A DNA stretch of 64,000 nt from Methylomonas sp. (lineage in GTDB: Bacteria > Pseudomonadota > Gammaproteobacteria > Methylococcales > Methylomonadaceae), in contig JALSLW010000053.1 in the NCBI GenBank assembly GCA_026988155.1, positions 43,066 through 107,065 of the forward strand. Reading direction: 5' to 3'. This document shows positions 31,243-40,815 of this stretch, piece after piece. The translations under genes and the position numbers were made by a program. The notes below the pieces were generated by a model. That model had not been told where the DNA came from. It ran no database searches and saw nothing but the letters and a program-made list of their open reading frames with translations. Numbering within the stretch: the first letter of the stretch is position 1; every line of letters begins with the position of its first letter.

Positions 31243-32253
31243 TTATTTAGCATTCATTAAAGCAACCGTGGTATCAAGCATACGGTTAGAAAAGCCCCAT
31301 TCATTATCATACCAAGACAGAACTTTAACCAAACGGCCATTTACCTTGGTCAAAGATTTATCATAAGTAGATGATGCCGGATCGTGGTTGAAATCAATAG
31401 AAACCAGAGGTTTTGCATTGATATTTAAGATGCCTTTTAAAGACCCTTCCGAAGCTGTCATTAAAATTTCGTTAATTTCTTCAACGCTTGTGTCACGACT
31501 TGCCATGAACGTTAAATCAACAATAGATACGTTGATTGTAGGTACACGCATTGCAAAACCATCTAATTTTCCAACAAGAGCAGGAAGAACAAGACCAACC
31601 GCTGCTGCCGCGCCTGTTTTAGTCGGAATCATAGACTGAGTGGCAGAACGGGCCCGCAATAAATCAGGGTGGTAAACGTCAGTTAACACCTGATCGTTAG
31701 TATAAGCGTGAATGGTAGTCATCAACCCCTGCTCAACACCTACTGTATCTAACAGAGGCTGGACTAACGGTGCTAAACAGTTAGTAGTGCATGATGCGTT
31801 AGAAATAACAGTATCAGATGCTGTTAACGTATTGTGGTTTACGCCATAAACGATAGTTGCATCAACATCTGCTCCACCAGGTGCAGAAATAACTACTTTT
31901 TTTGCGCCTGCTGCAATATGAGCAGAGGCTTTTTCTTTACTGGCAAAAAAACCTGTACACTCATGAACTACATCGACTCCTAGATCAGCCCAAGGTAACT
32001 TTGATGGATCTCTTTCTGCGAACACTTTAATTGTGTCGCCGTTGACAACTAAGTTGCCATCGTTAACGCTAACTTCACCAGGAAATTTACCATGAGCAGT
32101 GTCATACTGAGTTAGATGAGCGTTTGTTTCTGCATTACCTAAGTCATTAATCGCAACGATTTGGATTTCGCCCGTACGGTTTGACTCATACAGTGCACGA
32201 AGAACATTACGTCCAATACGACCATAACCATTGATTGCAACTTTAATTGCCAT
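31243..32253 (-). CDS. gap: glyceraldehyde-3-phosphate dehydrogenase, type I
   Basis: An NAD-dependent glycolytic dehydrogenase. The 336 residues begin with the nucleotide-binding GYGRIGR (9-15), the catalytic Cys155 lies in [13 protein letters not shown], and the activating His182 lies in MTTIHAYT. Asp37 in INDLGN suggests NAD specificity. An AGGAG ribosome binding site precedes the ATG. It is the first gene of the gap-pyk pair. Confidence 0.97.
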   Translation of the reverse strand: MAIKVAINGYGRIGRNVLRALYESNRTGEIQIVAINDLGNAETNAHLTQYDTAHGKFPGEVSVNDGNLVVNGDTIKVFAERDPSKLPWADLGVDVVHECTGFFASKEKASAHIAAGAKKVVISAPGGADVDATIVYGVNHNTLTASDTVISNASCTTNCLAPLVQPLLDTVGVEQGLMTTIHAYTNDQVLTDVYHPDLLRARSATQSMIPTKTGAAAAVGLVLPALVGKLDGFAMRVPTINVSIVDLTFMASRDTSVEEINEILMTASEGSLKGILNINAKPLVSIDFNHDPASSTYDKSLTKVNGRLVKVLSWYDNEWGFSNRMLDTTVALMNAK

Positions 32254-32587
32254 GCTTTATATCTCCTAAAGAGGGTTTGAAATTTGAAAATCCTTTTATT
32301 ATATCAAAATATATATAATTGCGGGATTTTATATGCCTTAATTTTAAATACAGTGAAATAATTGAACATATTGATCAATATGGCACAGCATTGTTACAAA
32401 GTTATTACATCAATATATCGTTAGGCTGAAACTATGATAAATGTGCCTTGAAGATAGACATAGTCGAGCTACTCCTCTACAAAATGTACAATGAAGGCTT
32501 ATAGCTAAACACTTAATTTTTAAGTAGCAATAAGCGACAGCAAAAGCTGACAGCAGAATACTTTAATTCATAAGGCCATAAAATATT
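32254..32587. other. 334 bp intergenic region upstream of gap
   Basis: AT-rich DNA between the gap start and the end of the PilZ gene. It holds the gap ribosome binding site (AGGAG near 32262). A TATAAT-like hexamer on the minus strand lies near 32302, without a convincing -35 box. No small ORF with a ribosome binding site, RNA gene or clear repeat is seen. Confidence 0.6.
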
Positions 32588-32941
32588 CTATGAGGGCCTA
32601 GCTGCTTTAATGCATTCAAACATTAAATCATCAGCTCCGTGATCAAGGTGCGGTTCTAAATACTGCAGTCCATATTCTGATTCATTAGTTAAATGTTTGA
32701 TTTTGCCACGAATGGCAACAGAAACACCCGATTCAGGCAGTGTTAAGTTTATGAGCATTATACTTTCATGAATATCTATATTTAAAGGAGCTGTCAGCTT
32801 TATTTTTATTCCTGTATGACTCATATCGACAACATCTCCCTTAATAGAAATTTTTTTAGCCGGATGTGGCGGGTCAATACTAATGCTAGCGATTAAGTTT
32901 TTAGGACAAAACCTTGGGTATTTACGGTTTTCTGTATTCAT
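32588..32941 (-). CDS. PilZ domain protein
   Basis: A 117-residue single-domain PilZ protein, a probable cyclic-di-GMP receptor. The N-terminal RKYPR (6-10) is the RxxxR ligand motif and DMSHTG (39-44) is the D/NxSxxG motif, so both binding elements are intact. There is no signal peptide or partner domain, so it would act by protein-protein contact in the cytoplasm. It is divergent from yccF, and no c-di-GMP enzyme is nearby. Its target process is unknown. Confidence 0.88.
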   Translation of the reverse strand: MNTENRKYPRFCPKNLIASISIDPPHPAKKISIKGDVVDMSHTGIKIKLTAPLNIDIHESIMLINLTLPESGVSVAIRGKIKHLTNESEYGLQYLEPHLDHGADDLMFECIKAARPS

Positions 32942-32996
32942 TTATTGGAGAGGCCGTGATTGAAATATTCTATAAAGTATAGTTTAGGAAAGTGAT

Positions 32997-33024
32997 TTGG
33001 CAATAAATGATGCTATTCTATAAC
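32997..33024 (+). promoter_or_regulatory. sigma70-type promoter upstream of yccF
   Basis: TTGGCA (32997-33002), a 16 bp spacer and TATAAC (33019-33024) match consensus at 5/6 in each hexamer. The start codon of the YccF-like gene is about 80 nt downstream, leaving an untranslated leader of about 70 nt. Confidence 0.7.
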
Positions 33025-33103
33025 GTTGACTGTCAATCTTATCCAGCACACTATTATCTTGGTTTAATTGACGGTTTTAGCTGAATATTATTAAGGAGAA
33101 AGA

Positions 33104-33535
33104 ATGCAAATCGTAGGTAATATCATTTGGTTTATATTTGGAGGATTTGAGCTTGGGTTGCTTTGGTGGCTTATTGGATGCATTTGCTACATATCTATTA
33201 TTGGCATTCCCTGGGGAAAAGCTTCTTTTGTGATGGGTAAATTTGCTTTTTTTCCATTCGGCAACGAAGCAATCAGCAGGAAGATGCTAACAGGGGAAAG
33301 GGATATTGGTACTGGAACCGCAGGAATAATAGGCAATTTAATCTGGCTGCTTTTTGGCGGATTGCTACTGGCACTTGGCCATCTTCTGGCCGCATTGCTT
33401 TGCAGCATAACAGTTATAGGCATTCCGTTTGGTCTCCAGCACTTAAAGCTTGCCAAAATAGCACTTTCCCCAATTGGCAAAACCATTGTACCTAAAGCGA
33501 CAGCGATAACTGCCAAATCTGCAAAAATAGAATAG
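33104..33535 (+). CDS. yccF: YccF-family inner membrane protein
   Basis: A 143-residue membrane protein with two copies of the YccF (DUF307) repeat. Each has a GNIIWFIFGG / GNLIWLLFGG segment followed by ISIIGIPWG / ITVIGIPFG and FPFGNEA / SPIGKTI. Four hydrophobic segments are predicted. The biochemical function of the family is unknown. An AAGGAG ribosome binding site lies 7 nt before the ATG, and a good promoter is upstream. The DUF2845 gene follows 32 nt later. Confidence 0.9.
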   Translation: MQIVGNIIWFIFGGFELGLLWWLIGCICYISIIGIPWGKASFVMGKFAFFPFGNEAISRKMLTGERDIGTGTAGIIGNLIWLLFGGLLLALGHLLAALLCSITVIGIPFGLQHLKLAKIALSPIGKTIVPKATAITAKSAKIE

Positions 33536-33567
33536 CACCATGAAGAAACTTATTGAGGACCGGAGCT

Positions 33568-33927
33568 ATGAGGCTAGCATTTATAATACTATTGACAATC
33601 CCATTGACTATTTTTTCAGAGCAAGTTTTCGCACTCCGATGCGGCCATAGAATTGTTGATGCGGGGGACAGCAAAGTAAAAATACTTTTACGATGCGGTG
33701 CGGCTGATTTTTCAGAAACCAGAGAGCGCAGAACCCCTAAAGGCTGCACTAGAGACTCTTATTATGAGGATGACAGTTGGTATATAGACAGATATAGGCA
33801 TCAAAATTGCCGTGTCGAAATTATTGAAGTATGGACATATAATTTTGGGCCGACCAAATTTATGAGGGAGCTTATTTTTGTAGAAGGCGTTTTGGATGAA
33901 ATCAATATGCTTGGGTATGGATATTAA
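33568..33927 (+). CDS. secreted DUF2845 family protein
   Basis: A small exported protein of unknown function. From the ATG at 33568, which has GGAG 5 nt upstream, it begins with a signal peptide (MRLAFIILLTIPLTIFSEQVFA, likely cut after residue 22). The mature part LRCGHRIVDAGDSKVKILLRCG and the end EVWTYNFGPTKFM...LGYGY are the DUF2845 pattern. The mature part has four cysteines, which could form disulfides. An in-frame TTG at 33553 would add five residues but lacks a ribosome binding site. Confidence 0.85.
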   Translation: MRLAFIILLTIPLTIFSEQVFALRCGHRIVDAGDSKVKILLRCGAADFSETRERRTPKGCTRDSYYEDDSWYIDRYRHQNCRVEIIEVWTYNFGPTKFMRELIFVEGVLDEINMLGYGY

Positions 33928-34017
33928 CCCGCAGTCGTTTTACGCAGCATTCATATTAAGTTAAAGGCTAAGTCATTCACTCCAATATTCACTTATCAGC
34001 AATCCAGGTCTCAATAA

Positions 34018-34080
34018 TCTAAAAAAAACTGTTGATAGCTAATCTCAGCTATAACGTGTTAAACAGAATGCTGAAATACG
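34018..34080. repeat. relic of the MITE-like family (left part)
   Basis: TCTAAAAAAAACTGTTGATAGC and the following ATCTCAGCTATAACGTGTTAAA track with the first 65 bp of the full element at 82-321 (CCTAAAAAAATCAGTTGACCGC ... CAGCTGTAACTTGTTAAA). The right half is missing. It lies in the 204 bp between the DUF2845 gene and cyaA, which converge. Confidence 0.65.
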
Positions 34081-34131
34081 CAATAAGTCCGTTAATTAAC
34101 TTAACCGCAGTAAGTGCCTATAAAGACAAAC

Positions 34132-36963
34132 TTAAACATTCAATTTCCCTTCAATTTTTTTCTTATAATTAAGATAATGAATTGTTTGCAGCTGAGCTTC
34201 ATCATCTGACCCTAAAAGGGTACAGGGAATATCTATATCAGAAATATAGATAGGATAGCTCTCGCCACTGTTTCTAAAGTCTAGAATGTAATTTGTAATT
34301 TCTTTAAACAGCTGGTCGCCAAAATCTATAGTACTGAATTCAATATCATTGCAATAGATGAAATATTCTGTAGCTCCTCCATATGATGAAGGCTCTTCAA
34401 TCACTATCCGGATAGACAAGTCTGTGTACGCTCGAGAATCATTCCATTTTGCAGGATGGAACGAGAAATCCTTCGCCGCATCTATTTTGATCTCATAAAA
34501 AACTAATTGAATATTATCCTGATAAAAAAAATGGGTTGAGACCGACTCAAGGAAAAGTGAATAATTATTTAGCACCTGACTGACATTAGCATTGCTGTGT
34601 CGCTGAATATATAAAGCACCTTTTTCGTCAATAATGTAAATATCAATGCACCCATTATCGGATAGGTAATAAACTTGGATGGTTTGTGTCTGATTTAGGC
34701 TGTAGATATAAGGAATAACAGAATTCTCAAAAACATTAGGGTCAAAATAGGCCTCACCGTAATTCGAACGGGTTTTAGCCAATTCCTGCAGCAACTCTTC
34801 TTTCGAATCGATAGCCCAATAGCGAAGCTGGCCATTGTTTTTTTGAAAAATATAAGTCAAATGCTTTCCGCATAGAAAATAACGGTTGCTATACACTTCC
34901 AGCTGTTTGAAAAAATAACGGGTTAAATTTTCAACAATGCAATTTGACCGCAAAATAATGCTATTGGCTCGTGTTGGCGTGTAGCAAATAGTTTTTACAG
35001 AGTCTTCAGATAAAGGCTGCAAACTGGTATTGAAGATATTGCTTAGACAGCTAAAATAACCATCTAGTCCGGCATATTGACTGACAGTTATTTCGCCCCA
35101 TCTTGATACGGACAGCCTATCAGTGCGTAAGATAAAGCAATCATGGTTTTTCCCATAGCTTAGAGGATCGGAACGTTCACTTAAAACCATCATCCCGTCT
35201 TCACGCTCATCAATATGGGACAGACCAAGGTTAATGATGTTTAATGATGCAATGATTTTATCAGGCTTGCTATAAACATCCAAAGTCTCAGAATTAGCTT
35301 TAATTTTTTTGGATAGAAATTGATGAAGCTGCTCCAGTATTAAATGCAACTCAGCTCTATGCATAGTTAAAGAGACTGAAGTAAAGCGCAGGTGCAACTG
35401 TTTATTATACAGCCCATTGATAACTAGCCAGACAAGAAGTTCAAGTAAGCTTGGCAATTGCTTTATGGCAGAGTGGGCGGGGGTAGCATTGTTGTTAAAC
35501 CTGCCAGAATATAAACTCCAGACAGCGTTGGACTGCCTATTTTTTGACTCAACAATTGACAGCTCATTTTCCTGCGTATGAACCGCTGAACGTGTGGTAA
35601 TAATTTCAGTTTTACCCGGTTTTCTTTCCAGAAAAACATGCAGCTTTCGACTGAGGAGCTTTAAATCCTGATTATCCCTATAGTTAGAGTCGACATAATT
35701 GCCTGCCAGTCGCAAAATCATACGCAGGCAATGCTTTAGCTGGGTGCGGATAACAATATGTTCCTGAGTCGCTTTTTTAATGTCCCAGAACTTGTGCTTA
35801 TGAAGAGCCGCAAATAAATCTTCTGGCCATTGCCACTGTGTAGCAATGCCATGCATATAATCTTCTCTATATTCACGTGACTTATAGTCTAAAGAGTTGC
35901 TGGGACCACCCATTATCTTCAAATAGAAGCATTCTCTGGCAAGATTAATTCGCTGGGTTGAATTGTTTTTCCGTAAATATCTTTCAACCTTAGCGTAGAT
36001 CAATAAATATGGATCAAGATCATTAACATTGATATTTCCCTGATAGATTGCACTTTTCAGATCAAAGCTTAGCCACTGGGGTTTGGGGTACTCATTAACG
36101 TAGCTTTCCATTAAAAAAAGCTTTAATAATGATTTATGCGGCGAATTGAGTGCTTTATAAATATGCCAGAATGTTGCGCTAATAAATTCTTCTGCAGGGA
36201 TGGTAGACAGCCCGCCAAAATCGATAATTTCATTTTCCGAAACAAAGCGATTGTCTATCAGGTGCTGCAGGTAGGCTGAGTAATTATATTCCTGGTGAGG
36301 AGGCACTAACCACCATGCAGGAATGCGTCCGGCTATAAAAATAGCGGTACGGTAAAATTCATCAAGAAGCAGATAATGCTGAGTATTGCCACTGCTTTCA
36401 GAAGAAATTGGGATATTCTTTCCTTTGGAAAAAGTTTCGCTGTTAACCAAAAAAAAATGCACTTCAAGACCCAGAGAGTCAGCCCAGTTTTCAATGACGG
36501 ATGCTTTTTGCTGCAATTCCTTTATTTCTGACTCAGCAAGACTCGGCTGATGACACAGCCATATATCCATATCACTGGTTTTGGAAAAGGCAATGCTGCC
36601 CACACTTCCCATCAGAAAAATGCCCTGAATAGGGTAGTTTAGCAATGCCTTCCGTTTGAAAGTAAAGCCTTTTGAAAACTGCTTGGCCGCGGTAATTGCC
36701 AGTTTGTTTGGTGTGTAGTCAGGAATTCCTGCGGGTGATTCTGACGAACTGAAACCGGGCAATAACGGATGGTTTTGATGAAACAGCAGTGGCAGAATAT
36801 TTAAGAATATTCGCTGCCGGGCTTGCAGAGTGTCTTGCACTCGGCGCATGCGTAATTGATTAAGGTTTTTAAAACGCTGGCCAATCGCATGAAGATCTTT
36901 CTTGCTGATATCTTCACCTGGCGAACCTAGGTGTATGGGGGGGTAGATTGCTGAGTCGGTCAC
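34132..36963 (-). CDS. cyaA: class I adenylate cyclase
   Basis: This enzyme makes cAMP from ATP for CRP-type regulation. The 943 residues compare with 848 in E. coli. The N-terminal catalytic domain carries the nucleotidyltransferase signature GSVGSIAFSKTSDMDIWLC (119-137), with Asp131 and Asp133 as metal ligands. The large C-terminal regulatory part is less conserved. The start IGQRFKNLNQLRMRRVQDTL is typical of the family. It is monocistronic, with flanking regions holding repeat relics. Confidence 0.95.
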   Translation of the reverse strand: MTDSAIYPPIHLGSPGEDISKKDLHAIGQRFKNLNQLRMRRVQDTLQARQRIFLNILPLLFHQNHPLLPGFSSSESPAGIPDYTPNKLAITAAKQFSKGFTFKRKALLNYPIQGIFLMGSVGSIAFSKTSDMDIWLCHQPSLAESEIKELQQKASVIENWADSLGLEVHFFLVNSETFSKGKNIPISSESSGNTQHYLLLDEFYRTAIFIAGRIPAWWLVPPHQEYNYSAYLQHLIDNRFVSENEIIDFGGLSTIPAEEFISATFWHIYKALNSPHKSLLKLFLMESYVNEYPKPQWLSFDLKSAIYQGNINVNDLDPYLLIYAKVERYLRKNNSTQRINLARECFYLKIMGGPSNSLDYKSREYREDYMHGIATQWQWPEDLFAALHKHKFWDIKKATQEHIVIRTQLKHCLRMILRLAGNYVDSNYRDNQDLKLLSRKLHVFLERKPGKTEIITTRSAVHTQENELSIVESKNRQSNAVWSLYSGRFNNNATPAHSAIKQLPSLLELLVWLVINGLYNKQLHLRFTSVSLTMHRAELHLILEQLHQFLSKKIKANSETLDVYSKPDKIIASLNIINLGLSHIDEREDGMMVLSERSDPLSYGKNHDCFILRTDRLSVSRWGEITVSQYAGLDGYFSCLSNIFNTSLQPLSEDSVKTICYTPTRANSIILRSNCIVENLTRYFFKQLEVYSNRYFLCGKHLTYIFQKNNGQLRYWAIDSKEELLQELAKTRSNYGEAYFDPNVFENSVIPYIYSLNQTQTIQVYYLSDNGCIDIYIIDEKGALYIQRHSNANVSQVLNNYSLFLESVSTHFFYQDNIQLVFYEIKIDAAKDFSFHPAKWNDSRAYTDLSIRIVIEEPSSYGGATEYFIYCNDIEFSTIDFGDQLFKEITNYILDFRNSGESYPIYISDIDIPCTLLGSDDEAQLQTIHYLNYKKKIEGKLNV

Positions 36964-37040
36964 TTGGTGCTGGTCTATACATTGTTAATAAAGAAACGAA
37001 CACGAATAAACTAAAATGTACGTACCTTAAGGGCAGAAGG

Positions 37041-37078
37041 TTTAATCTAAAAAAAATCAGTTGGGCACGGATTTTTTA
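37041..37078. repeat. MITE-like family, one terminal repeat only
   Basis: GTTTAATCTAAAAAAAATCAGTTG followed by GGCACGGATTTTTT matches the right end of the 82-321 element read in reverse (ACCTAGAAAAATCAGTTG followed by AGCACGGATTTTGT). Only one end is recognisable. Confidence 0.65.
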
Positions 37079-37237
37079 AATTAATAGCATTCTTGCACCT
37101 AAGTATAGATCAGATCGAATAAATTATAGGCCAGCAAAGTGAGCAAGTTGGCAGAATTGCCATTAATAGTGCCTATCTGCCAGTTTTATATAAGGATATG
37201 GCCACAGAATTCAGGCATATTTCTTTTTTAAAAAAAT

Positions 37238-37275
37238 AAAAAAAGGCCGAAATACAAAGATCCTAATCGTCAGCC
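37238..37275 (-). terminator. possible terminator of the riboflavin/pgpA operon
   Basis: On the minus strand GGCTGA and TCGGCC pair with one G-U around a 19 nt loop, and seven Ts follow. It lies 14 nt after the pgpA stop. The stem is short, so this is only moderately supported. Confidence 0.45.
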
Positions 37276-37288
37276 CTCAGAATAAATA

Positions 37289-37786
37289 TTAGACAATAAA
37301 AAACAAAATAGCAGCTGAAAACAAACCTGCCAGCACATCATCTAGCATAATGCCAAAACCGCCCTCAACTTTTTTGTCAGCCCATTTAATAGGCCATGGC
37401 TTTAAAATATCAAAAATTCTAAATAGCACAAAACCGCACAAAACCGCATACCAAGAAAAAGGCACAAACCACATGGTAACAAGAAAGCCTGCAATTTCAT
37501 CCCAGACTATGCCGCCAAAATCATGTTCACCTAGCAGTTTAGCAGCTTCATCGCAAATGGTAACCCCTGCAATGCAAACTATCAGCGTCAAAGCACTGTA
37601 AACCCAAAGATCAGTCTGAATAAAAAGCAGGTAAACGGGGATTGCTGCCACTGTCCCCATGGTGCCAGGCATTTTTTTTGCCAGACCGGAGCCAAAACCA
37701 AAGGCTAGAAACAATATGGGATTAGACAAAATCTGCCCAATCGATAACTTATTATTTCCATACTCAGAATTAAGAAAAATGCTCAA
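37289..37786 (-). CDS. pgpA: phosphatidylglycerophosphatase A
   Basis: A membrane phosphatase that converts phosphatidylglycerophosphate to phosphatidylglycerol. The 165 residues have the PgpA motifs GFGSGLAKKMPGTMGT, WDEIAGF, FRIFDILKPWPI and GIMLDDVLAG, the last with metal-binding acidic residues, and four hydrophobic segments. It overlaps thiL by 17 nt; the nusB-thiL-pgpA order is as in E. coli. It is the last gene of the operon. Confidence 0.95.
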   Translation of the reverse strand: MSIFLNSEYGNNKLSIGQILSNPILFLAFGFGSGLAKKMPGTMGTVAAIPVYLLFIQTDLWVYSALTLIVCIAGVTICDEAAKLLGEHDFGGIVWDEIAGFLVTMWFVPFSWYAVLCGFVLFRIFDILKPWPIKWADKKVEGGFGIMLDDVLAGLFSAAILFFIV

Positions 37787-38708
37787 ACCCCTTTACCTCC
37801 AATTCTTCTATAATATTCAAACGTTTAATTCTTAACCCAGCCTTAGATTCAATTACACCAACCTGTGTACAGTCTATATCAATAGCATCAACCTTATCGG
37901 GTGCAACCGAAAAACACAATTCATAGTCTTCGCCTGCTGACAAGGGCAGGCCCCAATCTCCCGTTGCATTTATGTAGTCTTTAACTGCTTGGGACAAGGG
38001 AATTTTATCCCAATCTAAACAGGCTCCTACAGCACTCTGCTCTAAAATATGTGCTAAGTCAGAGGCTATTCCATCCGATAAATCGATGCAAGAACTGGCA
38101 TATTCCCGAATTTTTATACCTTCAGCTACCCTAGGTTCTGGCAAATGAAATTTTCGCAGCACCTCAGCTGAAAAGACGGATGAATAGCCCTGTTCTATTT
38201 TTAACCCTAACCCTGCATCACCCAAGCCCAAACCTGTAACAAAAATCAAATCCCCCGCCTTTGCAGTTGATCGCTTTAGTGCCAGCCCTTCAGGCACAAT
38301 TCCCATTGCCTGAACCGAAAGCGTTAACGGCCCTTTGGTGGTATCGCCGCCAATCAAATCAATTGAAAATTCCCTTGCTAAGTTTAAAAAGCCTTTCGAG
38401 AATGACTTTAGCCAGGTTTCATTTACTTCAGGCAGGGTGAGAGCTAAAGTAGCAGAAACAGGAGTTGCCCCCATTGAAGCTAAATCACTTAAATTGACCG
38501 CCAGCAGTTTTCTGCCTAATTGCTCGGGATCAGTGCCGGAAAAAAAATGTACACCCTCCACCATGGTATCGACAGTTAACGCAAGTTCCTGCCCTTCGGG
38601 AACAGAGATCAACGCACAATCATCGCCTACGCCGAGCCGGTTAACTGCATTTATCAATGACTGCGAAGTAAAAAATTGCTGAATCAAACCAAACTCAGAA
38701 ATAGCCAC
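37770..38708 (-). CDS. thiL: thiamine-monophosphate kinase
   Basis: This enzyme phosphorylates thiamine monophosphate to thiamine diphosphate, the active cofactor. The 312 residues show the N-terminal FGLIQQFF start, GVGDDCALI and TVDTMVEGVHF metal/ATP segments, AVNLSDLASMGA and the late SAGEDYELCF motif. The start is GTG, overlapping the nusB stop by one base (TAGTG), which suggests translational coupling. Confidence 0.95.
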   Translation of the reverse strand: MAISEFGLIQQFFTSQSLINAVNRLGVGDDCALISVPEGQELALTVDTMVEGVHFFSGTDPEQLGRKLLAVNLSDLASMGATPVSATLALTLPEVNETWLKSFSKGFLNLAREFSIDLIGGDTTKGPLTLSVQAMGIVPEGLALKRSTAKAGDLIFVTGLGLGDAGLGLKIEQGYSSVFSAEVLRKFHLPEPRVAEGIKIREYASSCIDLSDGIASDLAHILEQSAVGACLDWDKIPLSQAVKDYINATGDWGLPLSAGEDYELCFSVAPDKVDAIDIDCTQVGVIESKAGLRIKRLNIIEELEVKGFEHFS

Positions 38709-39151
38709 TAGGCTTTTTTGTTTTGCAGTTTGGCTTTTATTTCTACCGCACGCTCTTTCTGACTGACCTTATCTAAAACGCCATTGATATATTTATGACT
38801 GCCATCCGCTCCAAAACATTTCGCCAAATTAACGCCTTCATTAATAATTACTTTATAGGGCGTTTCCAGACGATTGATCAGTTCGTAAGTGCTAATTCTT
38901 AAAACAGCTCTTTCTACCGGATCTATTTTTTCTACCGGCCTGTCAACAAATTCAGACAGCACCTCATCAATTGCATTCAATTGCTTAGGCACGCCGAAAA
39001 AAAGTTCAGAAAAATAGCTTTTCCGAGCACCTTTCAACAGCTCTTCTTCCAAAAAATTCATTTCAATCCTGGATAAAGTTTCACCCGTCATTTGCCACTG
39101 ATAAAGAGCCTGCACCGCACATTTACGGGCATTAGTTTTTGCCAAACTCAT
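38708..39151 (-). CDS. nusB: transcription antitermination factor NusB
   Basis: A small all-helical protein that binds boxA RNA with ribosomal protein S10 for rRNA antitermination. The 147 residues begin with ARKCAVQALYQWQMTG and contain DPVERAVLRISTYEL and VIINEGVNLAKCFGADGSHKYINGVLD, all typical of NusB. It overlaps the ribH stop by one base (TAATG). Confidence 0.96.
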   Translation of the reverse strand: MSLAKTNARKCAVQALYQWQMTGETLSRIEMNFLEEELLKGARKSYFSELFFGVPKQLNAIDEVLSEFVDRPVEKIDPVERAVLRISTYELINRLETPYKVIINEGVNLAKCFGADGSHKYINGVLDKVSQKERAVEIKAKLQNKKA

Positions 39152-39627
39152 TAATTTGCCAAATTATTAAATAGACTGACCATTTCCACTGTCGACATGG
39201 CCGCTTCTGCACCTTTATTGCCAGCTTTTGTTCCTGCACGTTCAATAGCCTGCTCTATGCTATCAACCGTCAATACTCCAAAACTGACTGGCACATCATA
39301 TTGCAAAGAAACCGAAGCAATGCCTTTTACACATTCACCTGCCACATATTCAAAATGCGGAGTTCCACCGCGGATAACAGCACCCAAAGCAATAATTGCA
39401 TCATACTTTTTTGAAGCCGCTACTCGCTGAACAACCATAGGCAATTCAAAAGCACCCGGAGCCTTTACCAGGCAGATATCCTCCTTATTCGCACCATGCC
39501 GAACCAACGCATCAATTGCCCCACCTTCCAGCTGCTCAACAATAAAACTGTTAAAACGGGAAGCTACAATACAAAATTTACCGCCAGTAACTGATAAATT
39601 TCCTTCCACTACTTTTATTTCCGACAT
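39151..39627 (-). CDS. ribH: 6,7-dimethyl-8-ribityllumazine synthase
   Basis: This enzyme condenses the ribityl pyrimidine with dihydroxybutanone phosphate, the penultimate step to riboflavin. The 158 residues contain [34 protein letters not shown] and [16 protein letters not shown], the last with the catalytic histidine. The protein normally assembles as a 60-mer or pentamer. It follows ribBA by 74 bp. Confidence 0.97.
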   Translation of the reverse strand: MSEIKVVEGNLSVTGGKFCIVASRFNSFIVEQLEGGAIDALVRHGANKEDICLVKAPGAFELPMVVQRVAASKKYDAIIALGAVIRGGTPHFEYVAGECVKGIASVSLQYDVPVSFGVLTVDSIEQAIERAGTKAGNKGAEAAMSTVEMVSLFNNLAN

Positions 39628-39701
39628 TTTTTTCTCTATTTTTTAATTTAATTTTTTATAATGCAGCCAATTCCAATACAAAGTACACGGGAATAATGCA
39701 A

Positions 39702-40805
39702 TTATTCAGTATGCTCTACCACTTCTAAATCATACCCCGACAATCCAAAATATTTTTTCTCAGCACCCATCACCTTTAACTGCCGCACGCCTAGATCAGA
39801 TAAAATTCTGGCACCTGTTCCTGTGGTACGCCAATCCATTTTTTTCTCTGGCGTTTCAACCGCAACCACACCATTATCTTGCAACTGATATTGATGTATA
39901 TGCTCAACTAAAGACTTATTATCTTCATTCTGCCTAATAATAACCAACACCCCCCGCCCTTCGGCAGCAATTTTCTTCATTGCATCATTAATGCTGATAG
40001 AACCGCTTGACCGCTTTGAAAAGAGCATATCATCCAATAAATTTCTTGCATGAACCCTGATTAAAACGGGTTCATCATTTGCTACATCCCCCATCACCAA
40101 AGCTAAATGCACATTGTTATCATTAATATCCTGGTAGGCATATAGATTAAAGTCACCAAATTCAGTTGGATACTGGCACTTGCTTATTCGATCCAGAGTA
40201 TTTTCATTTTTAATTCTATACTGAATTAGATCAGCAATCGTTCCAATTTTAAGGCCATGCTGCTTTGCAAAAACCTCAAGATCAGGCCGCCTTGCCATAG
40301 TGCCATCTTCATTAAGTATTTCCACAATAACTGCGGCCGGCTCTTCTCCTGCCAATCTTGCCAAGTCACAGCCAGCCTCTGTATGTCCTGCGCGATTAAG
40401 CACCCCACCCGGCTGGGCCAGCAATGGAAAAATATGCCCTGGCTGCACTAAATCATCAGGCGTAGCATTTTTGGCTACTGCAGCCTGTACGGTTAACGCT
40501 CTGTCAGCAGCAGAAATACCCGTAGTTACCCCTTTAGCAGCTTCAATAGACACAGTGAAATTAGTAGAATGAGCCGTTCGGTTATCATTGACCATTAAAG
40601 GCAATCTAAGCTGTTGTCCCCGTTCAGCCGTTAGGGTTAGGCAGATCAGTCCACGGCCATACTTTGCCATAAAATTAATGTCGGAAGCCTGGGTAAAAGA
40701 GGCGGCCATCACCAGATCCCCTTCATTTTCACGGTCCTCATCATCCATAATGACAACCATCTTGCCTTGGCGAAAATCTTCTATAATTTCTTCTATTGTA
40801 TTCAT
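39702..40805 (-). CDS. ribB: 3,4-dihydroxy-2-butanone-4-phosphate synthase with inactive GTP cyclohydrolase II-like domain (RibBX type)
   Basis: The N-terminal domain (1-200) is an intact DHBP synthase: [11 protein letters not shown] (21-31), [10 protein letters not shown] and [14 protein letters not shown] are present. The C-terminal domain (205-365) aligns with GTP cyclohydrolase II. However, the three zinc cysteines of RVHSEC...LRCDCG are replaced, giving RVHARN...KRSSGS (Asn255, Ser266, Gly268), and the catalytic region is altered. It should therefore supply only the four-carbon unit, like the RibBX proteins described in Proteobacteria. A separate RibA must exist elsewhere. It lies 10 nt after ribE. 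Confidence 0.93.
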   Translation of the reverse strand: MNTIEEIIEDFRQGKMVVIMDDEDRENEGDLVMAASFTQASDINFMAKYGRGLICLTLTAERGQQLRLPLMVNDNRTAHSTNFTVSIEAAKGVTTGISAADRALTVQAAVAKNATPDDLVQPGHIFPLLAQPGGVLNRAGHTEAGCDLARLAGEEPAAVIVEILNEDGTMARRPDLEVFAKQHGLKIGTIADLIQYRIKNENTLDRISKCQYPTEFGDFNLYAYQDINDNNVHLALVMGDVANDEPVLIRVHARNLLDDMLFSKRSSGSISINDAMKKIAAEGRGVLVIIRQNEDNKSLVEHIHQYQLQDNGVVAVETPEKKMDWRTTGTGARILSDLGVRQLKVMGAEKKYFGLSGYDLEVVEHTE

Positions 40806-40815
40806 TAAGTTGTAT

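Larger units (their letters stand above)
36964..37288. other. 325 bp intergenic region between cyaA and pgpA
   Basis: It contains a MITE-like end (37041-37078) and a weak terminator candidate at 37238-37275. No ORF with a ribosome binding site is seen. The A-rich run at 37224-37244 is low complexity. Confidence 0.6.
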
